Part shown: one piece after another, positions 1-6,847 of the stretch
How the letters are laid out: the number at the start of each line of letters is the position of its first letter
How positions within the stretch are numbered: the first letter of the stretch is position 1
Source of the DNA: Desulfonema limicola
GTDB lineage: Bacteria; Desulfobacterota; Desulfobacteria; Desulfobacterales; DYRC01
NCBI GenBank assembly: GCA_020718925.1
Contig: DYRC01000001.1
Coordinates: forward strand, 1-15,922
Reading direction: 5' to 3'
Length of the DNA: 15,922 nucleotides
The notes under the pieces: generated by a model
Seen by the model: the letters and a program-made list of their open reading frames with translations, nothing else
Told to the model about the DNA's origin: nothing
The model's database searches: none
Translations under genes and position numbers: made by a program

Positions 1-421
1 TATAAATCGCTTTCCGCAGATCCAGTCCGCAGTCGAATTCATTGATAGCCGTAACCGGACAGACATCACGGCATTGTCCGCAAGCCGTACATTTTTCAAT
101 ATCGATGTATCGCGGATGACTCCGCACAGTTGCCCTGAATGCACCGGCTTCGCCTTCGAGTGATTCAAGCTCGCTGTTTGAAATAATATTGATATTCAGA
201 TGACGCCCCACTTCCACCAGAAACGGAGATATGATGCACATGGCGCAGTCATTGGTCGGAAAGGTTTTGTCCAACTGAGGCATCAGCCCGCCCACGCTGG
301 ATGATTTATCCACCAGATGAACATAATATCCGGCATTTGCCATATCCAAAGAAGCCTGAATTCCGGCAACCCCCGCACCGACCACCATGACACTGCCGAT
401 CTTTTTGCTTTCATTTGCCAT
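1..421 (-). CDS. HdrA-type flavo-iron-sulfur protein, N-terminal part (runs off left edge)
   Basis: The first 140 codons of an HdrA/QmoA-type protein are visible; the rest lies beyond the left edge. It starts with ATG at 421, behind an AGGAAAG ribosome site, 13 bases after the stop of the MvhD gene. Residues 12-17 form the FAD-binding loop (GAGVAG), followed by a Rossmann strand. Next comes the HdrA signature LDKTFPTNDCAMCIISP near residues 48-64 and, near residues 105-120, a CTACGQCRDVCP ferredoxin motif for a [4Fe-4S] cluster. The visible part aligns almost without gaps with the N-terminus of the long HdrA encoded at 1202-4273, so the two are paralogues. In known Hdr and Qmo complexes such proteins carry FAD and [4Fe-4S] clusters in the cytoplasm and pass electrons between MvhD-type and HdrD/HdrB-type partners. 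Whether this is a short QmoA-like or a full-length HdrA cannot be seen. Confidence 0.88.
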   Translation of the reverse strand, partial: MANESKKIGSVMVVGAGVAGIQASLDMANAGYYVHLVDKSSSVGGLMPQLDKTFPTNDCAMCIISPFLVEVGRHLNINIISNSELESLEGEAGAFRATVRSHPRYIDIEKCTACGQCRDVCPVTAINEFDCGLDLRKAIY

Positions 422-434
422 AATCTTTCCTCAT

Positions 435-1190
435 TTATGCCGCAGATGCGACAAATTTCGGGGTTCTTTCTTCGCAACTGTCAAGTTCTGCAACGCCGCT
501 CCGCTCCAGATCATTGAGCCTGAGCGAAATCGTATGAACCGGAAGTCCGGTCTTTTCCGACATTTCTCTTACGGTAACAGGTCCTCGGGTAATAAGTTCC
601 TGAATCAGTCCTTTGTGATACTCTGCACTAACCGCTTCCTGCAGGACTTTTTTGAAATGTTCGGGGTCGGTCTTTTCCAGATAGACATTCTCCTCTTCGC
701 TGATATGCCGATCAATACCCACCAGCCAGCGCAGACGCCGGGTTGCCAGAGCGCGTGCCAATGCTGCCAGAGGCAATTCATGCGTTGTTTTATCGAAGGG
801 ACCGAGTTTTGTTATGACGTCTGTAATTTCAGTAACATGGTCCGCAAAAGGCTGTGCTTCTGCCGCGCTTGCCCACCGCAGATGAACCCGATCTCTTCCG
901 ATACCGGATATATCAAGCAGGTGCGCCACCATATCCATCCGGTGCAGGGTATAGAGATTGCCGTCCTGATAGTGGCAGTCCCCGATATGACATCCGCCGA
1001 TGAATACGCCGTCAAATCCGTCCTGCAATGCCTGAATCACAAAGAGCGGATCCACCCTTCCGGAACACATTGTCCGCACAACCCGGATGGACGGAGGATA
1101 CTGAATACGCGATACGCCTGCCAGATCCGCTCCGGCATAAGAACACCAGTTACACAGAAACGCCAAAATTTTCGGTTTGAAATCACTCAT
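435..1190 (-). CDS. mvhD: MvhD-family [2Fe-2S] electron-transfer protein with C-terminal winged-helix-like extension
   Basis: A 251-residue protein. Residues 1-130 are a canonical MvhD (F420-non-reducing hydrogenase delta subunit) domain. The five characteristic cysteines are present: C13 and C16 (FLCNWCSYAG), C42 (MCSGRVDP), C67 and C72 (GCHIGDCHY). In methanogens MvhD hands electrons from hydrogenase or formate dehydrogenase to HdrA through a [2Fe-2S] cluster. Residues about 185-251 are extra: the segment GPVTVREMSEKTGLPVHTIS followed by SLRLNDLERSGVAEL resembles a winged helix-turn-helix, and the protein ends just after a predicted wing. The start at 1190 is preferred over an upstream in-frame ATG at 1232 because GGAGA lies just before it and 1232 falls inside hdrA. 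The gap to hdrA upstream is 11 bases and to the second HdrA gene downstream 13 bases, so translation is probably coupled. The MvhD identity is firm; the tail's function is unknown. Confidence 0.92.
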   Translation of the reverse strand: MSDFKPKILAFLCNWCSYAGADLAGVSRIQYPPSIRVVRTMCSGRVDPLFVIQALQDGFDGVFIGGCHIGDCHYQDGNLYTLHRMDMVAHLLDISGIGRDRVHLRWASAAEAQPFADHVTEITDVITKLGPFDKTTHELPLAALARALATRRLRWLVGIDRHISEEENVYLEKTDPEHFKKVLQEAVSAEYHKGLIQELITRGPVTVREMSEKTGLPVHTISLRLNDLERSGVAELDSCEERTPKFVASAA

Positions 1191-1201
1191 TATCTTCTCC
1201 T

Positions 1202-4200
1202 TTATGCGGCTTCCCGGACCGGATCGGCGCACTCGGTGCAGCCTGCATGAATTGCCGCACGGATTTGTACTTCCCTGAAATGTTTCATATCAATAGCGTG
1301 CTGGGGACATGCTGCCGCGCATACGCCGCATCCTTTGCACAATGCGGAATAATTTTCCGCTCTGTATCCTTTGCCCACAACCTTTTTGAGCCGGATGGCA
1401 CTGAAAGAGCAGGATAATTCGCATAATCCGCAGCCGATACATTTTTTCTCATCCACGACTGAAACAATCGGTTCAATATCAATGGTTTTCTTCATCAGCA
1501 GACCGGCTGTGCGTGCTGCGGCTGCCTGTGCCTGAGCAATCGCTTCCTCAATAGGCTTTGGATAATGACAGAGTCCGCAGACAAATACGCCGTCTGTGGA
1601 AAAATCAACAGGTCTGAGTTTGATATGCGCCTCAAGGTAGAATCCTTCGTCATTGATCGGAACTTTCAGCATCTGAGCAATCTGCTTCTGTCCTTCTGTG
1701 GGAAGAATTGCGGTTGCCAGATTGAGATAATCCGCAGGAATCCGAATCTGCCGCCCCAGTACGTGGTCTCTGACCGTAATCAGCAGCCCGTCTTCTCCGT
1801 CTTTTTCCACCATCGGCTTTTCGTTCACAGAATACCGGATGAATATGACGCCCATTTCTCTGGCTTTGCGATAAAGTTCTTCCCGCTGTCCGAAAGTACG
1901 CATATCCCGATACAGGATATACACCCGCAGATACGGCTTTTTCTCCTTTAACCGAATGGCACTTTGCACCGAAGCCGTGCAGCAGACTTTGGAGCAGTAA
2001 GGATGATCCGGTTCACGCGAACCGACACACTGGATAAATGCAACGCCGGTGGCTTTCTCCAATTTGTCCGGCTCTTTTTCAAACAGATAATCCAGCTCGT
2101 GCCATTTCATCACCCGGCTGCTTTTTCCGTACAGATATTCATCCGGCTCGGATGCCCTGCCTCCGGTTGCCAGAATCACCGCACCGTGCTGAATTTCACG
2201 CCGGACATCTCCGGTCTGAACCGTCGAGGTGAAGTTTCCGACAAATCCGTCAATCGCGGCTATCTCAGTACCGGATAACACTTCGATATTTTTATGCGAT
2301 TCCACGCTTTTTTTCAATTCGCCTACAAACGCTCCCACATTATGACCGTTCCATGTCTGACGGATATGAAGCGCATTTCCTCCCAACTGACTTTCCCGCT
2401 CAATCAGAAATGTTTTAAACCCCTGATCTGCAAGATTCAAAGCAGCACTCATTCCCGCAACTCCGCCGCCGATCACCAGCGCATTCGGATTGACCTCGAT
2501 CTTCAGAGGCTCGATGGCTTCGAGCAGAGAGGCTTTTGCAGCAGCCATGCGAATCAGGTCTTTTGCCTTTCGGGTGGCGGCTTCGGGTTCCTGCTGATGA
2601 ACCCATGAATTCTGATCCCGGATATTGGCAAATTCAAACAGATACGGATTCAATCCGGCTTCCTGAATGGTTTCCCGAAACAGCGGTTCATGGGTGCGCG
2701 GGGTACATGCGGCAACAATCACGCGGTTCAGATGATTTTCTCTGATTTTCTGCCGGATAATCTCCTGAGTATCCTGACTGCAGGTGAACAGATTATCTGC
2801 GGCAAATACGACATTCGGCAGGGTTGCGGCATATTCTTTGACAGACGGCACATCCACAATTCCGCCGATATTGGTTCCGCAGTGGCAGACAAACACGCCG
2901 ATTCTCGGTTTTTCGCCGAGTACCGGAATTTCGCTGGGATAAGTCTTTTCGGTGGTAAGGGTATTTCGGACTGAAGAGAGCAGTGCTGCGGCTGCGGCTG
3001 ATGCGGCTGAAGCTTCCATGACCGACTGGGGAATATCTTTGGGTCCTGCAAATGCACCGCATACATAAACCCCCGGTTTTGAAGTAGCCACCGGCGCAAA
3101 GCCGCCTGCCAAAGCAAATCTGTCCGAATCGGTTTCAATTCCCAGCTTATCTGCCAAAGCTTTGATTTCATCGGAGATTTCAAGCCCTACCGAAAGCACG
3201 ACCATATCGAAAGTTTCGGTGATCATCTGCCCGTCTTCTGTTACATACATTACACTCAGATCGCCGGTATCAGACGCCGGCTCGATGGTATGCACTCTTG
3301 AACGGATAAACCGGACGCCTTCTTTGTCTTTTGCCCGGTTATAGGTCTGCTCGAATCCTTTGCCGTGAGTCCGCATATCCATAAAGAAAATCGCGGTATC
3401 CAGCTTGCCGCCCGCATGTTCTTTGGCAACCAGAGCCTCTTTGATGGCATACATGCAGCAGACTCCCGAACAGTAACCATGCGAATCTTCACGAATATCT
3501 CTTGAGCCGATACATTGCAGCCATGCGATTTTATCAGGCTTCTTATGATCCGAAGGACGAACCAGATGCCCCTCGAATGGTCCTGACGCGCTCAGGATGC
3601 GTTCAAATTCCATACTGGTAACGACATTCGGGAGCCTGCCGTAGCCGTAACGGTCTGTGCCGGAAGGATTGTAACACCTGAATCCGGGCGCAACAATTAC
3701 AGAACCGACTTCAAGCATATAAATTTTTTCTTTCTGGTCAAAATCAATGGCATCCGCAGGGCAGAATTTTTCGCATGCCCGGCATTTGCCTTTTTCAAAA
3801 TAAATACAATGATCTTTATCAATGGCATATTTGAGAGGAACTGCCTGAGGATAAGGCACATGCACGGCTTTGCGCCTGCTCAGTCCCTGATTGTATTCGT
3901 CTTCGACTTTGCGGGGACATTTTTCAGCGCACTTGCCGCACGCAATACATTTTGTCACATCAATGTAACGCGGATGCTCACGAACCGTTACTTTGAAATT
4001 CCCTGCTTCCCCTTCCAGCGATTCCACTTCCGAAAGCGTCAGCAGATGGATATTTTTATGCATCCCCACCTCGACCAATTTCGGTGACAGGATACACATG
4101 GAGCAGTCATTGGTGGGAAAGGTCTTGTCCAACGCGCTCATAATCCCGCCGATAGCCGGCGATTTCTCCACCAGATGCACGAGAAAACCGGCATTTGCAA

Positions 4201-4273
4201 GGTCCAGAGCAGATTGTATTCCGCCGATTCCGCCGCCGACCACCATGACAGATCCGATTTTATCTTTTGACAT
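1202..4273 (-). CDS. hdrA: HdrA-type electron-bifurcating subunit, long form with two FAD modules
   Basis: A 1023-residue protein, longer than the roughly 650 residues of methanogen HdrA. Module 1 (residues 1-440) has an FAD loop (GGGIGG, 13-18), the TFPTNDCSMC signature (51-60), a [4Fe-4S] motif with C109/C112/C115/C119, a second cysteine set C156/C164/C167/C171, and LQCIGSRD...CSGVCC around 252-273. Module 2 (about 455-1023) is a complete standard HdrA: VFVCHCGTNIGG (461-472), the AACTPRTHEPLF segment (521-532), a second FAD loop (GGGVAG, 602-607), FIQCVGSRE...CSKVCC (747-766), and a C-terminal double ferredoxin (C945/948/951/955 and C979/982/985/989). So a QmoA-like flavoprotein has been joined in front of a classical HdrA. 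A further CTEC pair lies at 1012-1015. HdrA is the flavin-based bifurcation centre in Hdr complexes. ATG at 4273 follows AAGGAG with about ten bases between. It sits second in the operon, 42 bases after the HdrD-like gene. Confidence 0.93.
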   Translation of the reverse strand: MSKDKIGSVMVVGGGIGGIQSALDLANAGFLVHLVEKSPAIGGIMSALDKTFPTNDCSMCILSPKLVEVGMHKNIHLLTLSEVESLEGEAGNFKVTVREHPRYIDVTKCIACGKCAEKCPRKVEDEYNQGLSRRKAVHVPYPQAVPLKYAIDKDHCIYFEKGKCRACEKFCPADAIDFDQKEKIYMLEVGSVIVAPGFRCYNPSGTDRYGYGRLPNVVTSMEFERILSASGPFEGHLVRPSDHKKPDKIAWLQCIGSRDIREDSHGYCSGVCCMYAIKEALVAKEHAGGKLDTAIFFMDMRTHGKGFEQTYNRAKDKEGVRFIRSRVHTIEPASDTGDLSVMYVTEDGQMITETFDMVVLSVGLEISDEIKALADKLGIETDSDRFALAGGFAPVATSKPGVYVCGAFAGPKDIPQSVMEASAASAAAAALLSSVRNTLTTEKTYPSEIPVLGEKPRIGVFVCHCGTNIGGIVDVPSVKEYAATLPNVVFAADNLFTCSQDTQEIIRQKIRENHLNRVIVAACTPRTHEPLFRETIQEAGLNPYLFEFANIRDQNSWVHQQEPEAATRKAKDLIRMAAAKASLLEAIEPLKIEVNPNALVIGGGVAGMSAALNLADQGFKTFLIERESQLGGNALHIRQTWNGHNVGAFVGELKKSVESHKNIEVLSGTEIAAIDGFVGNFTSTVQTGDVRREIQHGAVILATGGRASEPDEYLYGKSSRVMKWHELDYLFEKEPDKLEKATGVAFIQCVGSREPDHPYCSKVCCTASVQSAIRLKEKKPYLRVYILYRDMRTFGQREELYRKAREMGVIFIRYSVNEKPMVEKDGEDGLLITVRDHVLGRQIRIPADYLNLATAILPTEGQKQIAQMLKVPINDEGFYLEAHIKLRPVDFSTDGVFVCGLCHYPKPIEEAIAQAQAAAARTAGLLMKKTIDIEPIVSVVDEKKCIGCGLCELSCSFSAIRLKKVVGKGYRAENYSALCKGCGVCAAACPQHAIDMKHFREVQIRAAIHAGCTECADPVREAA

Positions 4274-4315
4274 AACGGATGTTCTCCTTTGTTTGTTAAT
4301 TTAACCGCAAGCAAC

Positions 4316-5623
4316 TCAGTTCGGCAAATTAACCTCCTGCAAATCGGGTCCCAGATAAGCCCGTTCATTTTCCGCAAGCACACCGAGTGAAAGAGCGATC
4401 AGCGTCCATAAATGGATGACATGAAATTCCCCCTCGAAATGTCCGCTTAATTCGTGAATCTGTGCATGGCAGTTATGACAAGGTACGGCAACGTATTTTG
4501 CGCGAGTCGCCATAACCTGATCGAATTTCATTTTTCCGTATTTCAATCGCTGTTCGGTATAACCGGACTGAAGGAAGCCGCCCCCGCCCCCGCAGCAGTA
4601 GTTGTTCGATTTGTTCGGATAGACATCCACAAAGTTTTCTTCTCCGACACAGGATTTGATCACAAACCGCAGATCATCTGCCAGCGGGTCTCCGAAGCTC
4701 TTGCGAATCTGCTGGCATGGATCCTGGGTGGTGAATATGATTTTGCGATCTTTGTTCCAATCGGAGCTGACCTTCAATTTTCCTTCGCGGATCCATTTGG
4801 CATAATACCGTACTATGGGAACGATCTCTATGTCATCAGCTTTGATGCCATACCGTTTCTGACCCATCCAAACCGAATAGGTGGCGTGTCCGCATTCTGT
4901 GTTCAGATAATATCTGCATTCCAGGTCTCTGGCGGCTTGCAAGGTTGTTTCGGCAATCTTTTTCCAGTTTTCGTCATCTGCCAGAAACATGCAGTAGTTT
5001 TCTCCGCCCCAGCCGGTACAGCTATATGTCCAGTCCGCTCCGGCAAGATGAAGAATTTTCCACAAAGGAACCATCTCTTCCGGCTCTGTTACAGGTTCAC
5101 GCGAGTTCTGACTCAGGAAGAAATGCGCTCCCTGCTTGTCTATGGGCGCCTGAAGATTCTCCCATCCGGGTTGATTTGCCCGCACTTCTTCAAGGAGATC
5201 ATTCACCACAAACCGGAAATCTTCTTCCGGCGTTCCCATTGCACTGCAGCTCATATTGCGAAGCGCCATATCGCACGAACCGAGAATCCCTTTGGGTCTT
5301 TTTTCACGGGGCCATAGCTTTCTTGCCTCATAGACCAGTCTCGGAATATTGATTTTCATAGGACAGGCATACAGACATCGTTCACACATCGTGCATAGCC
5401 AGACCCATGGATGCATGGTAATTTCATCATCCAGCCCGAGTGCCGCCATTCTGAGAAACTTGCGCGGATCCATATTCTCCAAACCCGTTGCCGGACATCC
5501 CGAAGAACACAAACCGCAGGTCAGACAGAGATTCAGATTCCCTTTATCGGGAAGTATCTCTTTGACCGTATCCATGAAGATGCTTTTCTTCTCCTTAGAG
5601 ATTCTTATTGCTGCTTCAGCCAT
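4316..5623 (-). CDS. HdrD-like iron-sulfur protein (heterodisulfide-reductase-related)
   Basis: A 435-residue soluble protein and first gene of the Hdr operon. The N-terminus has two classical [4Fe-4S] motifs: C33/C36/C39/C43 and C77/C80/C83/C87. The C-terminus holds one intact CCG domain: C303 (DPCQQ), C343-C344-G (YCCGGGG) and C382/C385 (CHNC). In HdrB such domains hold the unusual noncubane [4Fe-4S] clusters that cleave disulfides. The equivalent first CCG domain (about 195-250) has lost its CCG core and keeps only scattered cysteines (C202, C211, C236, C244). This layout combines HdrC-like and HdrB-like functions in one chain, as in HdrD, and is shared by HmcF, TmcB and DsrK relatives, so the true electron acceptor is uncertain. 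No membrane segments are seen. Start ATG at 5623 follows AAGGAG. It most likely pairs with the downstream HdrA proteins as their third-site reductase or oxidase; that role is inferred. Confidence 0.88.
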   Translation of the reverse strand: MAEAAIRISKEKKSIFMDTVKEILPDKGNLNLCLTCGLCSSGCPATGLENMDPRKFLRMAALGLDDEITMHPWVWLCTMCERCLYACPMKINIPRLVYEARKLWPREKRPKGILGSCDMALRNMSCSAMGTPEEDFRFVVNDLLEEVRANQPGWENLQAPIDKQGAHFFLSQNSREPVTEPEEMVPLWKILHLAGADWTYSCTGWGGENYCMFLADDENWKKIAETTLQAARDLECRYYLNTECGHATYSVWMGQKRYGIKADDIEIVPIVRYYAKWIREGKLKVSSDWNKDRKIIFTTQDPCQQIRKSFGDPLADDLRFVIKSCVGEENFVDVYPNKSNNYCCGGGGGFLQSGYTEQRLKYGKMKFDQVMATRAKYVAVPCHNCHAQIHELSGHFEGEFHVIHLWTLIALSLGVLAENERAYLGPDLQEVNLPN

Positions 5624-5649
5624 GTTATTCTCCTTGCTTTTTTCAATGC

Positions 5650-5675
5650 TTTCAAAACATGCTTTGATTTTGAAA
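5650..5675. repeat. 8-base inverted repeat in the Hdr operon leader
   Basis: TTTCAAAA (5650-5657) and TTTTGAAA (5668-5675) are perfect inverse copies separated by ten bases. They overlap the predicted transcription start and early leader of the Hdr operon. The spacer and left arm contain AACATGCT (5656-5663), which recurs twice before the gene at 6848. The arms are A/T-rich, so an accidental match or a weak RNA hairpin is also possible. Confidence 0.35.
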
Positions 5676-5680
5676 AGATT

Positions 5681-5709
5681 TTAATAGATAATAAAAAAGA
5701 ATATGTCAA
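5681..5709 (-). promoter_or_regulatory. Predicted sigma-70 promoter of the Hdr operon
   Basis: On the minus strand TTGACA (5709 to 5704) is followed after exactly 17 bases by TATTAA (5686 to 5681). The -35 is a consensus match and the -10 matches four of six positions. The predicted start point near 5675 would give a leader of roughly 50 bases before the HdrD-like gene. A palindrome lies just upstream, at about -58, the usual position for a LysR-type activator. The weak -10 would fit a promoter that needs activation (inference). Confidence 0.55.
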
Positions 5710-5721
5710 ATTCCTAAAAGT

Positions 5722-5727
5722 TATAAT
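5722..5727 (+). promoter_or_regulatory. Candidate -10 element of the LysR-type gene
   Basis: TATAAT lies on the plus strand about 25 bases before the regulator start codon. No convincing -35 is seen at the expected distance. It overlaps the palindrome at 5726-5741, consistent with autoregulation. The region is A/T-rich, so a chance hexamer is possible. Confidence 0.3.
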
Positions 5728-5741
5728 AATCGCTTGATTAT
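5726..5741. promoter_or_regulatory. Palindrome, candidate LysR-type regulator binding site
   Basis: ATAATC-GCTT-GATTAT is a perfect 16-base inverted repeat midway between the divergent Hdr operon and the LysR-type regulator gene. Its centre (5733.5) is about 58 bases upstream of the predicted operon start and touches the predicted -10 of the regulator gene. That arrangement is typical of LysR family sites, which activate the divergent target and repress their own gene. Binding is inferred, and the A/T-rich surroundings lower the weight of a 16-base match. Confidence 0.45.
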
Positions 5742-5752
5742 AGTTATGAGTT

Positions 5753-6712
5753 ATGATAATGATGAAAATTATGAATTATGACGGATTGAACAATATAACG
5801 ATACATCAGTTGGAATCCCTGATTCATCTGATACGGGAGAGGAGTTTTACCCGTGCTGCCAAAAAGATGGGATTAAGTCAGCCGGCGCTGACCAAAAACA
5901 TCGGGAATATGGAAAATGCCGTTGAAGTCAGGATTGTCAACCGGGAAAATTCAGGGATTTCCTTAACGCCGGAGGGTAATCTGATGTACGAATATGCCCG
6001 GAAGGTGACCGGATTCAGGGAAGACCTGAAAGAAAAATATGCCGGAATGTTTCAGAATGAAAGCGGGAATATTGAGATAATTGCCAGCACGATTCCGGCA
6101 GCCTATATCCTTCCGCATATTCTGAGTCATTTCAATAAAGATTATCCGGATATTCGGGCGATTGTCAGAACTGCCAACAGCGATGAGGCGATAGATATAA
6201 TTCTGAACGGACATGCGGAAATCGGATTTACCGGAAAAAAACCGATGCACAAAAAAATTCATGCGGAATCCGTATGGAAAGACCGGCTGATTCTTGTGGT
6301 TCCCAATAGCTTGAAAACAAAATGTTTTATGACAGCAGCCGAATTGATGAAACTCCCGTTTGTCATCAGGGAAAAAGGTTCCGGCACCCGCCAGATTGTC
6401 GAAGAATATATCTCAGCAAAAACCGGAGTTTATCCGAGATTCAATGTTATTGCGGAAATGGGAAGTTCCGAATCCGTAAAAGAGTCGCTGATTGCCGGAA
6501 TGGGCGCGTCAATCATTTCTGTTTATGCTGTCCGCAGGGAGTTGGAACATAACCTGATAAGCGAACAGGCGATTGAGAATTGGCAGATAGAAAGAGATTT
6601 CTTTCTGATTTTTCGGAAAAAAAACGCTTTGATGCGTCATCATCAGTTATTTTTTGATTTTTTGAAAAATGCTGACAATTTGATTGCCTGCAACGCACTT
6701 GATGTTACATAA
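5753..6712 (+). CDS. LysR-type transcriptional regulator
   Basis: A 319-residue LysR-family regulator, of ordinary length. Residues 16-75 form the winged helix-turn-helix (HQLESLIHLIRERSFTRAAKKMG, then LSQPALTKNI and SLTPEG, with a diverged recognition region). Residues from about 104 form the effector-binding domain, including STIPAAYILP, REKGSGTR (206-213) and GMGASIIS (249-256). These segments recall the CysB/CbbR/YeiE branch and the group annotated as selenium-metabolism-associated LysR proteins, but no selenocysteine codon is evident nearby. It is transcribed divergently from the Hdr operon with 129 bases between and a palindrome in the gap, so the operon is its likeliest target; the effector is unknown. 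The start is ambiguous: ATG occurs at 5753, 5759, 5762 and 5771, and only a weak GAG (5748-5750) precedes them. That GAG would suit 5759 best. Confidence 0.9.
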   Translation: MIMMKIMNYDGLNNITIHQLESLIHLIRERSFTRAAKKMGLSQPALTKNIGNMENAVEVRIVNRENSGISLTPEGNLMYEYARKVTGFREDLKEKYAGMFQNESGNIEIIASTIPAAYILPHILSHFNKDYPDIRAIVRTANSDEAIDIILNGHAEIGFTGKKPMHKKIHAESVWKDRLILVVPNSLKTKCFMTAAELMKLPFVIREKGSGTRQIVEEYISAKTGVYPRFNVIAEMGSSESVKESLIAGMGASIISVYAVRRELEHNLISEQAIENWQIERDFFLIFRKKNALMRHHQLFFDFLKNADNLIACNALDVT

Positions 6713-6725
6713 TCTGAAAAACATC

Positions 6726-6736
6726 AACATGCTGTA
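6726..6736. promoter_or_regulatory. Distal operator-like motif AACATGCTGTA
   Basis: This 11-base sequence recurs exactly, in inverse orientation, at 6789-6799. Its core ACA-TGC-TGT is itself a short dyad. The two copies are 63 bases apart centre to centre, about six turns of B-DNA, so proteins bound at both would face the same side of the helix. The function is inferred from position only. Confidence 0.45.
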
Positions 6737-6775
6737 AAACTTTCAAACCTCTCATACTCCGGCTGTCTTATTTCC

Positions 6776-6804
6776 TTGCTATTGAAAATACAGCATGTTA
6801 CAAT
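6776..6804 (+). promoter_or_regulatory. Predicted promoter of the GltD/NfnB-type fusion gene
   Basis: TTGCTA (6776-6781), a 17-base spacer and TACAAT (6799-6804) match the sigma-70 consensus at four of six and five of six positions. The start point near 6811 would give a leader of about 37 bases. The proximal AACATGCTGTA copy occupies the spacer. Confidence 0.5.
6789..6799. promoter_or_regulatory. Proximal operator-like motif TACAGCATGTT
   Basis: This is the inverse copy of 6726-6736. It lies in the spacer of the predicted promoter for the GltD-type fusion gene and touches its -10 element. A bound protein here would be expected to block RNA polymerase (inference). Confidence 0.45.
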
Positions 6805-6847
6805 ACATTTATCAGAATTAACCAATCGATAATAAAGGATAAATCAG

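Noticed and set aside
387..1250. Long plus-strand open frame (287 codons) across the mvhD gene
   Set aside because: It is antisense to a gene with clear MvhD motifs and its translation is cysteine-rich and without any recognisable domain; it is a shadow of the real frame.
4454..5317. Long plus-strand open frame (287 codons) across the HdrD-like gene
   Set aside because: The opposite strand carries intact ferredoxin and CCG motifs and a good ribosome site; this frame has neither.
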